Positions 1-8,772 of a stretch of 64,000 nt of DNA are shown piece by piece. This stretch comes from Actinomyces wuliandei (lineage in GTDB: Bacteria > Actinomycetota > Actinomycetes > Actinomycetales > Actinomycetaceae): NCBI RefSeq assembly GCF_004010955.1, contig NZ_CP025227.1:1054001-1118000 (forward strand), in the 5' to 3' direction. The notes under the pieces are model-generated. The model saw only the letters and a list, made by a program, of their open reading frames with translations, had not been told where the DNA came from and ran no database searches. How positions within the stretch are numbered: the stretch's first letter is position 1; each line of letters starts with the position of its first letter. The position numbers and the translations under genes are program-made.

Positions 1-1
1 C

Positions 2-487
2 CTGGCTGTCTACCCTGGTAGCTTTGACCCCCCGACCCTGGGGCACGTCGACCTGGCCGTCCGCGCTGCGAGCCTGTTCGACACGGTAGTCGTCGCCGTG
101 GCCCACAACACCTCCAAGGCTGGGCGCTACCTGCTTGACCTGGACACCCGGGTGGGCCTGGTCCGCCAGGCGGTGGCTGGCCTGCCCAGGACCGAGGTCG
201 ACGTCGTGCCCGGTCTCCTGGCAGACTACTGCCGCGCCCGCAGGGCAGACGCCGTGGTCAAGGGGCTGCGTAGCGGCACCGATCTGGACGCTGAGCTGCC
301 GATGGCCCTGCTCAACCGGGAGCTGGGAGCCCCTGAGACCGTGTTCCTGGTGGCTGCGCCCGCCTACTCCCACGTCTCCTCCTCCCTGGTCAAGGAGGTC
401 GCCACCCACGGGGGGGACGTCAGCTCCCTGGTCCCCGAGGGGGTCGCCGGGGTGCTGAAGGCAACCACCGAGAGGAGCCCGCTGTGA
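2..487 (+). CDS. coaD: Phosphopantetheine adenylyltransferase (5' end cut by window)
   Basis: Transfers AMP from ATP to 4'-phosphopantetheine, the penultimate step of coenzyme A synthesis, in the cytosol. The frame is open from base 2 and probably lacks only the first codon or two: the visible protein starts LAVYPGSFDPPTLGH, the nucleotidyltransferase signature with its TxGH element. YSHVSSSLVKEVA near the end is the counterpart of the ISSTxVR motif. The 161 visible residues match the family's usual length. The stop overlaps the GTG of the next gene (GTGA), so the two are probably translationally coupled. Identity is secure; only the exact start is not visible. Confidence 0.95.
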   Translation: MAVYPGSFDPPTLGHVDLAVRAASLFDTVVVAVAHNTSKAGRYLLDLDTRVGLVRQAVAGLPRTEVDVVPGLLADYCRARRADAVVKGLRSGTDLDAELPMALLNRELGAPETVFLVAAPAYSHVSSSLVKEVATHGGDVSSLVPEGVAGVLKATTERSPL

Positions 488-1056
488 CGACCAGCCACGA
501 CGCCGGAGACAGCCTGCTGCGTATCCTGGCCGAGCTTGACGAGCTTATCACCTCTGCCCGCTCCATGCCTATGAGTGCCTCGGCCATCGTCAACCGTGAG
601 GCTGCTCGTGACCTGGTCCAGCGAGCGCGTGACGCCGTACCTGCCGCGGTGCGCCAGGCCGAGGAGATTATCACCGACGCGGACTCCGTGCTGTCGCAGG
701 GCAGGCAGGAGGCTGAGCGCCTGGTCCGCCACGCCCAGGAGGAGGCCGAGCGCCTGGTCTCCAGCGAGAACGTGGTGCGCATGGCCCACGACAGGGCCGA
801 CGCGATCGTCGCTGCCGCCGAGGAGAAGGCCGCCTCCCTGCGCCACGGTGCCGATGAGTACTCCGACCAGGCCCTGGCGGCGCTGGAGACGGAGGTCGCA
901 CGCATCACCGAGCAGGTTCGCGCAGGCAGGGAGGTCCTGTCCGCACGGCTGGGGTCCCGGGACGGTGCCTCCGGCCAGGCAGCGGTCGGGGAGGTCCAGG
1001 AGCCGGTGCGCCGCCGGGCGGGCTGGGCCGTGGACCCGGAGGCGGCGCGCCGCTGA
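484..1056 (+). CDS. Coiled-coil protein, DivIVA/ATP-synthase-b-like
   Basis: A 190-residue, very charged protein with no signal peptide or membrane segment. Residues of about 35-155 are an almost unbroken Ala/Glu/Arg/Gln helix (for example QEEAERLVSSENVVRMAHDR), typical of a coiled coil and similar in texture to DivIVA or F0 subunit b. The C-terminus is basic (RRRAGWAVDPEAARR). It starts at a GTG overlapping the coaD stop and is followed by DUF177; similar proteins sit between coaD and yceD in many actinobacteria. A structural or scaffolding role in cell envelope growth is a guess; no catalytic motif is visible. Confidence 0.7.
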   Translation: MTTSHDAGDSLLRILAELDELITSARSMPMSASAIVNREAARDLVQRARDAVPAAVRQAEEIITDADSVLSQGRQEAERLVRHAQEEAERLVSSENVVRMAHDRADAIVAAAEEKAASLRHGADEYSDQALAALETEVARITEQVRAGREVLSARLGSRDGASGQAAVGEVQEPVRRRAGWAVDPEAARR

Positions 1057-1255
1057 CCGGTCGGTACCGGCCAGGTTGGTGCCGTGCGCTGGCGCAGGCC
1101 GCAGGACCCTCAGGACAGGTACCCTCCTGTCCGGTACCGCACCACGCCAGGACGACGGGGCGTGGCAGCGGCGCCGTGCGCGCGGTGTGCACAATAGACC
1201 CAGGGTGCACGTGGAGGCCCACGTGGAGGACACAGCGGAGGAGACGAGGAAGACC

Positions 1256-1885
1256 ATGCCCGGTACTACGCCCGGACCCGACGGGCTCGTCGTGGACATC
1301 ACCGACCTGCCGCAGGCCTCTGGCTCGGTCAGGACACTGCAGGTGCGCACGACGGCCCCGGCTGACCTGGGGACCGACATCATCGGTGTCCCCCGGGGAA
1401 GCAGCCTCAGCCTGGAGGTGGCTCTGACCTCGGTGGACGAGGGCGTCCTGGCCAGGGCCAGCGCCGACCTCCACGTCCACGGCCAGTGCGTGCGCTGCCT
1501 GGCGGACCTCGACGAGGACCGCACGATCACCTTTGACGAGCTCTACCTCACCCCGGAGGCGGTCCTGTCCCGGAGCGCCCAGGGCGACCAGGAGGCTGAG
1601 GAGATGCTGACCGTGGAGGGGGCCTCCCTGGACCTGGAGCCTGCGCTGCGCGACGCCCTGGCCCTGGAGCTTCCCTTCCGGCCGCTGTGCCGCCCCGACT
1701 GCCCCGGGCTGTGCCCGCAGTGCGGAGAGCGCCTGGAGGACCTGCCCGCAGACCACGGGCACGACGCTGCCGACCCGCGCTGGGCCGGGCTGGCCGGCCT
1801 CCTGGAGGAGCTGGTCGGCGAGGGGGACGGGGAGGCTCCCGGTGGGCGCCGGGACGGTGGTCAGGCAGGGGCGAGTGATGGCTAG
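1256..1885 (+). CDS. DUF177 / YceD family protein
   Basis: A 209-residue member of the DUF177 (YceD) family, whose genes usually sit next to rpmF or rnc and are linked to ribosome or 23S rRNA metabolism; the biochemical role is not established. The Cys pairs (CVRC near residue 81, then [13 protein letters not shown] near residue 145) look like a metal site, as in actinobacterial members. ATG 1256 was chosen because a purine-rich GAGGAAG precedes it at good spacing and the upstream frame lacks family sequence. The gene overlaps rnc by 8 bases. No rpmF (L32) lies between them, although many relatives carry one there. Confidence 0.85.
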   Translation: MPGTTPGPDGLVVDITDLPQASGSVRTLQVRTTAPADLGTDIIGVPRGSSLSLEVALTSVDEGVLARASADLHVHGQCVRCLADLDEDRTITFDELYLTPEAVLSRSAQGDQEAEEMLTVEGASLDLEPALRDALALELPFRPLCRPDCPGLCPQCGERLEDLPADHGHDAADPRWAGLAGLLEELVGEGDGEAPGGRRDGGQAGASDG

Positions 1886-2771
1886 GCGTCGTACCGTCCC
1901 GCCCGCCCGCACTGACGTCGAGGCCCTGGTCTACCGGTGGGGGCCCAGTATTGAGCCTGACCTGCTCGGCCTGGCCCTGACCCACCGCTCCTACGCCCAT
2001 GAGAACGGCGGGCTGCCTACCAACGAGCGGTTGGAGTTCCTGGGGGACTCCGTCCTGGGCGTCGTGGTCACCGAGCACCTCTTCCGCTCCCACCCCGACG
2101 TCCCCGAGGGACAGCTGGCCAAGATGCGGGCGGCGACCGTCTCTGAGCCCGCCCTGGCCGCAGCGGCCCGCGACCTGGGGCTGGGGGACTTCATCAGGCT
2201 GGGCAAGGGAGAGACACTGTCGGGGGGCCGGGACAAGGACTCGATCCTCGCTGACACCCTGGAGGCCCTCATCGGCGCCACCTACCTGACCCACGGCCTG
2301 GAGCCGACCCGGACCGTGGTCACCCGCCTGGTCTCCCGGTTCCTGGACACCGCCCGCACCCGGGGTGCTGGCCTGGACTGGAAGACGAGCCTGCAGGAGC
2401 TGTGCGCCGCCCACGGGCTGGGCAGCCCCTCCTACGAGGTCACCAGCCACGGACCCGACCACGAGCGCTCCTTCACGGCCCACGCTGTCGTGGACGGCCA
2501 GCAGGCGGGGCGGGGCAGCGGCACCTCGAAGAAGGCCGCTGAGCACGAGGCCGCTGAGGCAGCCTACGCCACGATCCTGGCCTCCAGGGGTGACGGCGGC
2601 CTGGATCTGCCCGGTGTCCACGACGCGCTGAGGGCCGACCTCCTGGCAGGCCGAGACACCGAGGACGGCACCGAGCACCTCCCCGGCGCCCCGGCACCCT
2701 CCAGCGACCAGCCTGTTGCCCAGGAGGGTGCCGACCTGCGGGGCGGACCAGGTCGCTGCGCACGTGCCTGA
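1878..2771 (+). CDS. rnc: Ribonuclease III
   Basis: Double-strand-specific endoribonuclease that processes rRNA precursors and structured mRNAs. The catalytic domain carries the signature [10 protein letters not shown] (about residue 50) and the second acidic motif [10 protein letters not shown] double-stranded RNA-binding domain follows (about residues 165-240, ending [17 protein letters not shown]). About 55 extra residues at the C-terminus are acidic and look disordered. ATG 1878 overlaps the DUF177 gene by 8 bases and mutM starts 8 bases before this stop, so the three are one transcription unit. Length 297 residues, slightly long because of the tail. Confidence 0.96.
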   Translation: MARRRTVPPARTDVEALVYRWGPSIEPDLLGLALTHRSYAHENGGLPTNERLEFLGDSVLGVVVTEHLFRSHPDVPEGQLAKMRAATVSEPALAAAARDLGLGDFIRLGKGETLSGGRDKDSILADTLEALIGATYLTHGLEPTRTVVTRLVSRFLDTARTRGAGLDWKTSLQELCAAHGLGSPSYEVTSHGPDHERSFTAHAVVDGQQAGRGSGTSKKAAEHEAAEAAYATILASRGDGGLDLPGVHDALRADLLAGRDTEDGTEHLPGAPAPSSDQPVAQEGADLRGGPGRCARA

Positions 2772-3726
2772 GCTCCCCGAGGTCGAGGTGGTGCGTGCGG
2801 GCCTGGAACGCCACCTCAGGGGCCGTAGGGTCACGGCTGTGGAGGTCCTCGACCCTCGCCCGCTGCGACGTCAGGCGGGCGGGGTGGAGGGCTTGCGCTC
2901 CCAGCTGGTCGGCCGGACCCTGGAGGCCGTGGTGCGACGAGGCAAGTTCCTCTGGGCACCCCTGGGGCGCGACCGGGCGCTGTCGGTCCACCTGGGCATG
3001 AGCGGACAGCTCCTGGTGCGCGACGGTGAGGACCCACGGCGGTGCGAGCCTGGTAGTGCCGGGCAGGCTCCCTCGTCTGGCAGGCCGTTGACTCAGGTGC
3101 CCCAGGGACACCGCCACCTGCGCCTGCGCCTGCACCTGGGGCCGCAGCCCCGGGGACCGCAGACAGCTGCCCGCCTGGACCTGGTGGACCAGCGCATGCT
3201 GGGCGGGATGCACGTCGCGGCACTGGTGCCCACCTGCGACGGCGCCCCGGGCGGGCGGGGCACCAGCGCCGCCCTGCTCCCGGCCGACACCACCCACGTG
3301 GCCAGGGACCTGCTTGACCCCGACCTGGACCGGTCCCGCGTGGTGGAGCGCGTGCGGGCCTCACGTCGCGCGGTCAAGACCCTGCTGCTCGACCAGGGGA
3401 TCGTCTCCGGGGTGGGTAACATCTACGCGGACGAGGGGCTGTGGCACGCGGGCCTCCACGGTGCCCGGCCCGGGACCTCGCTGGGGGAGCACGCGGTCAC
3501 CGGCCTCCTGGAGGCTGTCGCCCAGGTGATGGACCGGGCGCTGGAGGCGGGCGGGACCAGCTTTGACGAGCTCTACGTCGACGCCGAGGGCAGCCCTGGG
3601 TACTTTGCCCGCGCCCTGGAGGCCTACGGCCGGGTCGGCCAGCCCTGCCACCGGTGCCGGGCACTGATGCAGGTGGAGAGGATCGGTGGGCGCTCCCACA
3701 CCTACTGCCCGTGCTGCCAGAGGTGA
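2764..3726 (+). CDS. mutM: Formamidopyrimidine-DNA glycosylase
   Basis: Bifunctional base-excision enzyme that removes 8-oxoguanine and formamidopyrimidines and cleaves the abasic site. GTG 2764 is chosen because it yields the required N-terminus (M)PELPEVE, where Pro2 is the nucleophile and Glu3 the acid. The lysine in RRGKFLW, the helix-two-turn-helix ([16 protein letters not shown]) and a terminal zinc finger with two CxxC pairs (CHRC, CPCC) are all present. A Pro/Gly-rich insertion of about 40 residues after MSGQLLVR makes it long (320 residues against about 270-290). It overlaps rnc by 8 bases and ends the cluster. Confidence 0.95.
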   Translation: MPELPEVEVVRAGLERHLRGRRVTAVEVLDPRPLRRQAGGVEGLRSQLVGRTLEAVVRRGKFLWAPLGRDRALSVHLGMSGQLLVRDGEDPRRCEPGSAGQAPSSGRPLTQVPQGHRHLRLRLHLGPQPRGPQTAARLDLVDQRMLGGMHVAALVPTCDGAPGGRGTSAALLPADTTHVARDLLDPDLDRSRVVERVRASRRAVKTLLLDQGIVSGVGNIYADEGLWHAGLHGARPGTSLGEHAVTGLLEAVAQVMDRALEAGGTSFDELYVDAEGSPGYFARALEAYGRVGQPCHRCRALMQVERIGGRSHTYCPCCQR

Positions 3727-3766
3727 CCCGCCCGGGCCGGGCACCACCTTCCTGCCGTGGCAGATG

Positions 3767-3794
3767 TCCCCTGACAGACGTCCCCTGACAGACG
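3767..3794 (+). repeat. Exact 14-bp tandem repeat upstream of response regulator
   Basis: TCCCCTGACAGACG occurs twice head to tail with no mismatch. A partial third unit may be seen in the flanking CAGATG. It lies about 55-85 bases upstream of the promoter-like elements of the response regulator gene and could be a tandem binding site. The regulator bound is unknown. Confidence 0.6.
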
Positions 3795-3850
3795 TCGCGC
3801 TCCTGTCGGGTGAGGTGCCCTGCCCGGGGCGGACCCCGGCGCTACCGTTT

Positions 3851-3879
3851 GTGACGTAGGTCCCCAGGGCTGGTAGGGT
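3851..3879 (+). promoter_or_regulatory. Candidate promoter of the LuxR-type response regulator
   Basis: GTGACG (-35-like, 3851-3856), a 17-base spacer and TAGGGT (-10-like, 3874-3879). The ATG at 3887 is 7 bases past the -10, so the mRNA may be leaderless or nearly so. Sequence resemblance only. Confidence 0.35.
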
Positions 3880-3886
3880 CGTTGGC

Positions 3887-4540
3887 ATGCCAGCTGCGCC
3901 CTCCCCGGAGACGGACCGGGTCATGATCGTGGACGACCACGAGATCGTGCGTCGTGGGATCGCCGAGATCATTGACCGGGCGGACGGGCTGGACGTGGTC
4001 GCCGAGGCGGGCTCGCGCGCGGAGGCCCTGCGCCGTGCCCAGCTGGTCCGCCCCGACGTCATCCTCGTGGACCTCCAGCTCCCCGACGGTACCGGGATCG
4101 AGCTCATGCACGAGCTCAGGGAGCTGGTCCCGGAGACCCTGCCGATCGTCCTGACCTCCTTCGACGACGACAAGGCGCTGGCAGAGGCCCTGGAGGCCGG
4201 GGCCCGGGCCTACCTGCTCAAGACGGTGCACGGCGCCGAGATCAGTGATGTCGTGCGGGCTGTGGCATCCGGCAGGGTCCTGCTGGACGAGCGCACCGTC
4301 ACGCGCCGCCGTGCCGACCACGACGACCCCACCGCAGAGCTGACCAACGCCGAGCGCAAGGTGCTCGACCTCATCGGGGACGGGCTGTCCAACCGGGAGA
4401 TCGGTGAGCGCCTGGGCGTGGCGGAGAAGACGGTGAAGAACCACATCACCTCGCTGCTGGCCAAGATGGGGCTGCAGCGCCGCACCCAGGTGGCCGCGTG
4501 GGTGGCCGGGCAGCGGGCCTCCGGCTGGCGCCGGGGCTGA
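3887..4540 (+). CDS. NarL/LuxR-family response regulator, DevR-like
   Basis: Two-component response regulator of 217 residues. The receiver domain (about 10-130) has the acidic pair MIVDDHE, the phospho-acceptor Asp62 in VDLQLPDGTG, the Thr/Ser in VLTSFDDD and the Lys in AYLLKTV. The C-terminal LuxR HTH (about 148-210) reads LTNAERKVLDLIGDGLSN and AEKTVKNHITSLLAKMG. The ending RRTQVAAWVA resembles DevR/DosR. It converges with a GAF-domain kinase of DevS architecture 62 bases away, its likely partner. Given the cyd genes behind that kinase, a role in oxygen or redox response is inferred. Confidence 0.88.
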   Translation: MPAAPSPETDRVMIVDDHEIVRRGIAEIIDRADGLDVVAEAGSRAEALRRAQLVRPDVILVDLQLPDGTGIELMHELRELVPETLPIVLTSFDDDKALAEALEAGARAYLLKTVHGAEISDVVRAVASGRVLLDERTVTRRRADHDDPTAELTNAERKVLDLIGDGLSNREIGERLGVAEKTVKNHITSLLAKMGLQRRTQVAAWVAGQRASGWRRG

Positions 4541-4602
4541 GCCAGGGCCGGGGTGGGGTGCTCGGGGAGCTGTGCGCGGTGGCAGGGCCGCAGGGAGGGC
4601 TC

Positions 4603-6705
4603 CTAGCCGCCGCGCCCCAGCGGCACCCGCCAGGTGAGGCAGGTGCCGCGATGCCCACCGTCGGACCAGGCCCTCGGGCCGATGACAAAGCTGCCCGAGT
4701 GCCTGCGAGCCCGCTCGGCCATGTTGGCGGTCCCGGAGCGGCGCGTCACCCTCGGGTCCACGCCCACGCCGTCGTCCCGGCAGACGATCTCCACTGATGG
4801 CACACCGTCGTACGGCCAGGCAGCCGACCTCGCCTCCTGCTCACCTGCCGATCGTGTGCCTGGCTGGCAATCCTCCGGCCCTGCATGCGGGGACCGGCTG
4901 GCAGGCAGCACGCCCTGGACCCTCACGTCCACGGTGACCGAGGAGGCGTGGGCGTGGCGGGCGACGTTGCTCAGTCCCTCGCGGACCACCGCCACCATGT
5001 CGTCAGCGACATCGGAGTCGATGGCGGCGTCGACCGCCGCGATCAGCTCGTCCTCCTGCTCCCGGGGTACCTGGGCCATGCCCCGCCCGTCCACGCTGAG
5101 CAGCAGGGAGGGGGCGTAGCCCAGGGAGGTGCGGGCCAGGGAGGCCTCGCGCCGCAGCCGCTCCACCACGCTGACGTCCTCGTCACGGTCCCGCAGGGAG
5201 CGCACGATGGAGCGGATCTGGCGCACCGAGTCGTCCACGGCCTCCAGCGCGGAGGTGAGGACCTCCTCCACCGCATCCTTGTCCAGCATGTCCGTGCCCG
5301 CTGTGCTGTCGGTGGCAGAGGCCTGCGCGGTGTCGTCGGCCGGGCGCAGGCGGGCGTGTGCGGCGGAGATCTGCATCCCGGTGGCAAAGAGCTGCTGGAT
5401 CGCCAGGTCGTGCAGGTCGCGCCCGATCCTGGCCCGCTCGTCCAGGAGGGTGGCCATCTCCTCGGCGTGCTGGGCGTCGGCCAGCTCGAAGGCCATCGTG
5501 GCCTGGCCCGCGACCAGCTCGGCGATCTCCAGGTCCTTGTCGGTGAAGGGAGGCGCGTCGCGGTCCCGCAGCAGGAGCATGACCCCCACCCCCCGGCCGC
5601 GGTGGATCATGGGGGCGTAGAGGGCGGGACCGAACCCCGCCAGCTCGGGCAGCCTCAGGTCGTCGCGGTCCCAGGCCTCGGCCAGGGAGCGCACCGTCAG
5701 TCCTGTGCGGCGGGCCAGCGTGGTCAGTGCCCGGCCCTCGGGGGAGAAGAAGGTGCCGATCAGCTCCTCAGCGTGGCGTCCGTCGGCGATCTCGCAGATC
5801 CACGCCTCGCCCACGCTGGGCAGGATGAGGGCGGCGGTGTCGGCGTGGGCCACCTGGCGGACCCGGCGCGCGATGAGGCTCAGGGCGTCGTCCTCCTCCG
5901 CCCCGGACAGGAGGAGGGTGGTCAGCTCCTGGGAGACCGACATCCACTGCTCCCGGTCACGCGCCTCCCGGTAGAGGCGGGCGTTCTCCACGGCGACGGC
6001 AGCAGCCTCTGCCAGGGTCAGGACCGTGGCGACATCAGCCTCACTGAACCCGGACGGCTTGTCACACAGGTAGAGGCACCCGTAGTCCTGCCCGTGCAGG
6101 CGCAGGGGGGCTGACAGCAGGTTGCCCGCCGTCTCGCCCTCGATAGCACCGGTGAAGGCCGATGCGCCGCACAGGTCGTTGTCGATGACGACGCCGGTTC
6201 CCTCCGGTCCAGCCAGGGGCGCCCTGCCGGCCAGGTGGGCGAGCTCGTCCGGGGAGGCGGTGGGGTGCCCGGTGCTGACTGTGGGACCTGAGGCGCCCGG
6301 GACGGAGGGAAAGGCGGTCCCCGGCACGTCGGCTTGGCTGAGCACAGCGATCGTCCCCCATGAGGCCCCTGTCATGGAGCAGGCCGACTCCACCAGGCGC
6401 TGCAGGGCGTCAGGGACCCTCAGGGAGCTGGTCAGTCTCAGGGCAGCCTGGATGAGGTCGACGGTGGCGGCGTCGAGACGGGGCGACTGCGCTGGTACCT
6501 GCCTGCTGCGGGTGGAGGCCAGCTGGTCCGCGTGGACGGCGTAGGCCAGGTGGCCTACGCCGGCGAGGGCGTCGCCGCCGGGCACGCTCCCCGCCCAGGA
6601 GGAGTCTCCACCAGAGGCGCCAGGCAGCACACCGCCCTGACCTGGGGCGTCGGCTGAGCCGTCCCGGGAGTGCTCCCGGGACGGCTCGTGCATCCTGTCA
6701 CACAT
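4603..6705 (-). CDS. GAF-GAF sensor histidine kinase, DevS-like
   Basis: Soluble sensor kinase of 700 residues. About 70 low-complexity residues are followed by two GAF domains (roughly 75-235 and 245-395), a HisKA_3 dimerisation domain with phospho-acceptor His in RIGRDLHDLAIQQLFATGM, and a HATPase (VREGLSNVARHAHAS, then DDGVGVDP). This is the DevS/DosS order. ATG 6705 is preferred because GGAGG lies 4 bases before it; a TTG 18 codons upstream has no ribosome site. The gene is 144 bases downstream of cydC on the same strand, so it may share the cyd transcript. Whether a GAF binds haem or FAD cannot be told by eye. Confidence 0.88.
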   Translation of the reverse strand: MCDRMHEPSREHSRDGSADAPGQGGVLPGASGGDSSWAGSVPGGDALAGVGHLAYAVHADQLASTRSRQVPAQSPRLDAATVDLIQAALRLTSSLRVPDALQRLVESACSMTGASWGTIAVLSQADVPGTAFPSVPGASGPTVSTGHPTASPDELAHLAGRAPLAGPEGTGVVIDNDLCGASAFTGAIEGETAGNLLSAPLRLHGQDYGCLYLCDKPSGFSEADVATVLTLAEAAAVAVENARLYREARDREQWMSVSQELTTLLLSGAEEDDALSLIARRVRQVAHADTAALILPSVGEAWICEIADGRHAEELIGTFFSPEGRALTTLARRTGLTVRSLAEAWDRDDLRLPELAGFGPALYAPMIHRGRGVGVMLLLRDRDAPPFTDKDLEIAELVAGQATMAFELADAQHAEEMATLLDERARIGRDLHDLAIQQLFATGMQISAAHARLRPADDTAQASATDSTAGTDMLDKDAVEEVLTSALEAVDDSVRQIRSIVRSLRDRDEDVSVVERLRREASLARTSLGYAPSLLLSVDGRGMAQVPREQEDELIAAVDAAIDSDVADDMVAVVREGLSNVARHAHASSVTVDVRVQGVLPASRSPHAGPEDCQPGTRSAGEQEARSAAWPYDGVPSVEIVCRDDGVGVDPRVTRRSGTANMAERARRHSGSFVIGPRAWSDGGHRGTCLTWRVPLGRGG

Positions 6706-6849
6706 CCTTCCTCCCGTGTCTCCTGTTGTTTCTCCTGCCGTGCGGGTCGTGCGCCTCAACCGGCTCGCTGCTGTGGCCCACTGCCTGGTCCGTGGCGTGG
6801 ACCTGGCCTCGGCGGGTCCTGCGGCGGTCCGGCCCTGTCGTCGTGGTCG

Positions 6850-8772
6850 TCATGGTCGTCGTGGTCGCTGTGCTGGCTGCGGGAGGGGGCTTTCCTGGGC
6901 CAGGGACCACCGGTACTCCTGGTGCGTCGCCACCAGCTGCTCGTGGCTGCCGCGGCCGATGACGGTGGCGGGTCCCTGTCCGTCGTGAGGCTCGCCCTGG
7001 GGCCGTCCCATGATGATGACCTCGTCAGCCGCTGCCAGCGCGCTGAGACGGTGGGTGACCAGCAGGACCCCGCGCTCCCGGCCGCCTGCCTGCAGGAGGT
7101 CGGCCACGAGCCTGTCGGCCGTGGCGGGGTCCAGGTGCTCACCGGGCTCGTCCAGGACCATGAGCGGTGCTGGCGCGGCCAGGGCGCGCGCCAGCAGGAG
7201 GCGGCGCCTCTCGCCTCCCGACACGGTGGTCGCGTTGGCACCCACGACGGTGTCCAGGCCCTCGGGCAGACTGTCAAGCCAGTCTCCCAGGCCCGCCTGC
7301 CGCAGCAGGAGCCGTGCCTGCTCAGGGCTGAGGTCCCCGTGAGCCACCCGGAGGTTCTCCAGGACCGTAGTGTCGAAGACGTGGGCGTCCTCGGCGGTGA
7401 CGGTGAGGCTGGCGGCCACCTCCTGGCGGGGGCGCAGCCACGGGGCGGTGCCGTTGAGGGCCAGTGTCCCGCCCCTGGGCTCCAGCATCCCGGCAAGGGT
7501 GAGGACCAGCGTGGTCTTGCCGATCCCGGAGGGGCCGACGAGGGCGATCCGCCTGCCCGGAGCCAGGTCCAGGCTGATCCCCTCGGCGACTGCCGGCCCC
7601 CCGGGCCAGCCGACGGCCAGGTCCTGGGCGTGCAGGTGCGCGCGCGGGAGCCTCCGGGGCGTCCTGCCCGGGCGGGCGGGCGCGCGGTGGTCGCGCGAGG
7701 ACGGCGTGGTCCTGGGCGCCGTCCCGGGTGCAGCCGAGGGCAGTGCCGTGCCTGCCTCGGCGGCCTCGATCATGGCGACTACTCGCCTGGCGGCCCCGGC
7801 GGAGCGGACCAGCTGGACAGTGGCTGGCGCCAAGGAGGAGGTGGTCTCGAAGGCCGCCAGGGGGACCAGCACGATGACAGCCAGCCAGACCTCCCCCAGC
7901 CGCCCTGACTGCACCGCGGGCAGGCCGACCAGCAGGTTACCCAGCACAGCAGCACCCATGGCCAGGGAGTCGACCGCAGTCGCGGCAGCAGCGGGGCGGG
8001 CGGCGCGGTCGCGTGCACCTGCCAGCCTGTCCTCGGTACGGGCGAGGTCGTCCATGACGTCTGCCAGGCGTGACGACACGGCGAGCTCGGGTCCGGACTC
8101 CAGGACTGTCATCACGGTGGAGGACAGGTCGGTGGCCTGCTCCTGGCGGGCCAGCTCGGCCAGGCGGGAAGAGCGGGCTGTCGCCAGGGGGCCGATGATG
8201 CCCGTTGCCAGCAGGCAGACGGACACGACCACAGCCGAGGGCCAGTAGACGGCTGCCAGCCCCAGACAGGTGGCGGCTCCCACCGTGGCCGTCACGGCCA
8301 TCGGCAGGTAGGCGCGCACCACGAGGTCGCCGACGGCGTCGACGTCAGCACCCACCCGGGCCAGCACGTCACCACGCCTGAGGCTGACGACTGCGTCGGT
8401 GCGTGCCGAGGCGAGGATCTCGTAGAGGTGGGTCCGCAGCGCGCTCATGCCCCGCAGGGCCGTGTCGTGGGAGATGAGCCGCTCGCAGTAGCGCAGGACG
8501 GAGCGGGAGATCCCCAGCAGCCGCACCGCCACCGGTGCGACACCCAGGGCGGCGATGTCGGTGGCCAGGGAGGCCTGGGCGATGAGCCAGGCCGCCACGG
8601 CCGACAGCGCGACCGCTGAGGCTGTGCCAGCGGCCCCGGCCAGGACGGCGCCCGCGAAGCGGCGGCAGTCCAGGTCGGTCAGAGCGGTGGCCCGGCGCAG
8701 GGCGTGACGTTCCTGGGACGACAGGACTCCCCGCAGGGTCCCGGCGGTGGCGGCTGTGTCCGTGGGCGTCAT
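6850..8772 (-). CDS. cydC: Thiol reductant ABC exporter subunit CydC
   Basis: One half of the CydDC heterodimer, an inner-membrane type IV ABC exporter needed for cytochrome bd assembly and periplasmic thiol/haem balance. The transmembrane domain spans about residues 40-310. A Pro/Arg-rich linker (about 340-385) precedes the nucleotide-binding domain, with Walker A GPSGIGKTT, signature VSGGERRR, Walker B LMVLDEP and H-loop VTHR. It is 640 residues, somewhat long because of the linker. ATG 8772 has AGGAGG 5 bases upstream and overlaps the cydD stop (ATGA), consistent with coupled synthesis of the heterodimer. Confidence 0.92.
   Translation of the reverse strand: MTPTDTAATAGTLRGVLSSQERHALRRATALTDLDCRRFAGAVLAGAAGTASAVALSAVAAWLIAQASLATDIAALGVAPVAVRLLGISRSVLRYCERLISHDTALRGMSALRTHLYEILASARTDAVVSLRRGDVLARVGADVDAVGDLVVRAYLPMAVTATVGAATCLGLAAVYWPSAVVVSVCLLATGIIGPLATARSSRLAELARQEQATDLSSTVMTVLESGPELAVSSRLADVMDDLARTEDRLAGARDRAARPAAAATAVDSLAMGAAVLGNLLVGLPAVQSGRLGEVWLAVIVLVPLAAFETTSSLAPATVQLVRSAGAARRVVAMIEAAEAGTALPSAAPGTAPRTTPSSRDHRAPARPGRTPRRLPRAHLHAQDLAVGWPGGPAVAEGISLDLAPGRRIALVGPSGIGKTTLVLTLAGMLEPRGGTLALNGTAPWLRPRQEVAASLTVTAEDAHVFDTTVLENLRVAHGDLSPEQARLLLRQAGLGDWLDSLPEGLDTVVGANATTVSGGERRRLLLARALAAPAPLMVLDEPGEHLDPATADRLVADLLQAGGRERGVLLVTHRLSALAAADEVIIMGRPQGEPHDGQGPATVIGRGSHEQLVATHQEYRWSLAQESPLPQPAQRPRRP

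Noticed and set aside
4885..6114. A 409-codon plus-strand frame opposite the GAF kinase
   Set aside because: Shadow of the kinase; composition (Gly, His, Gln, Val) is that of antisense GC-rich sequence.
6670..7908. A 412-codon plus-strand frame opposite cydC
   Set aside because: Antisense shadow of a well-supported ABC gene.
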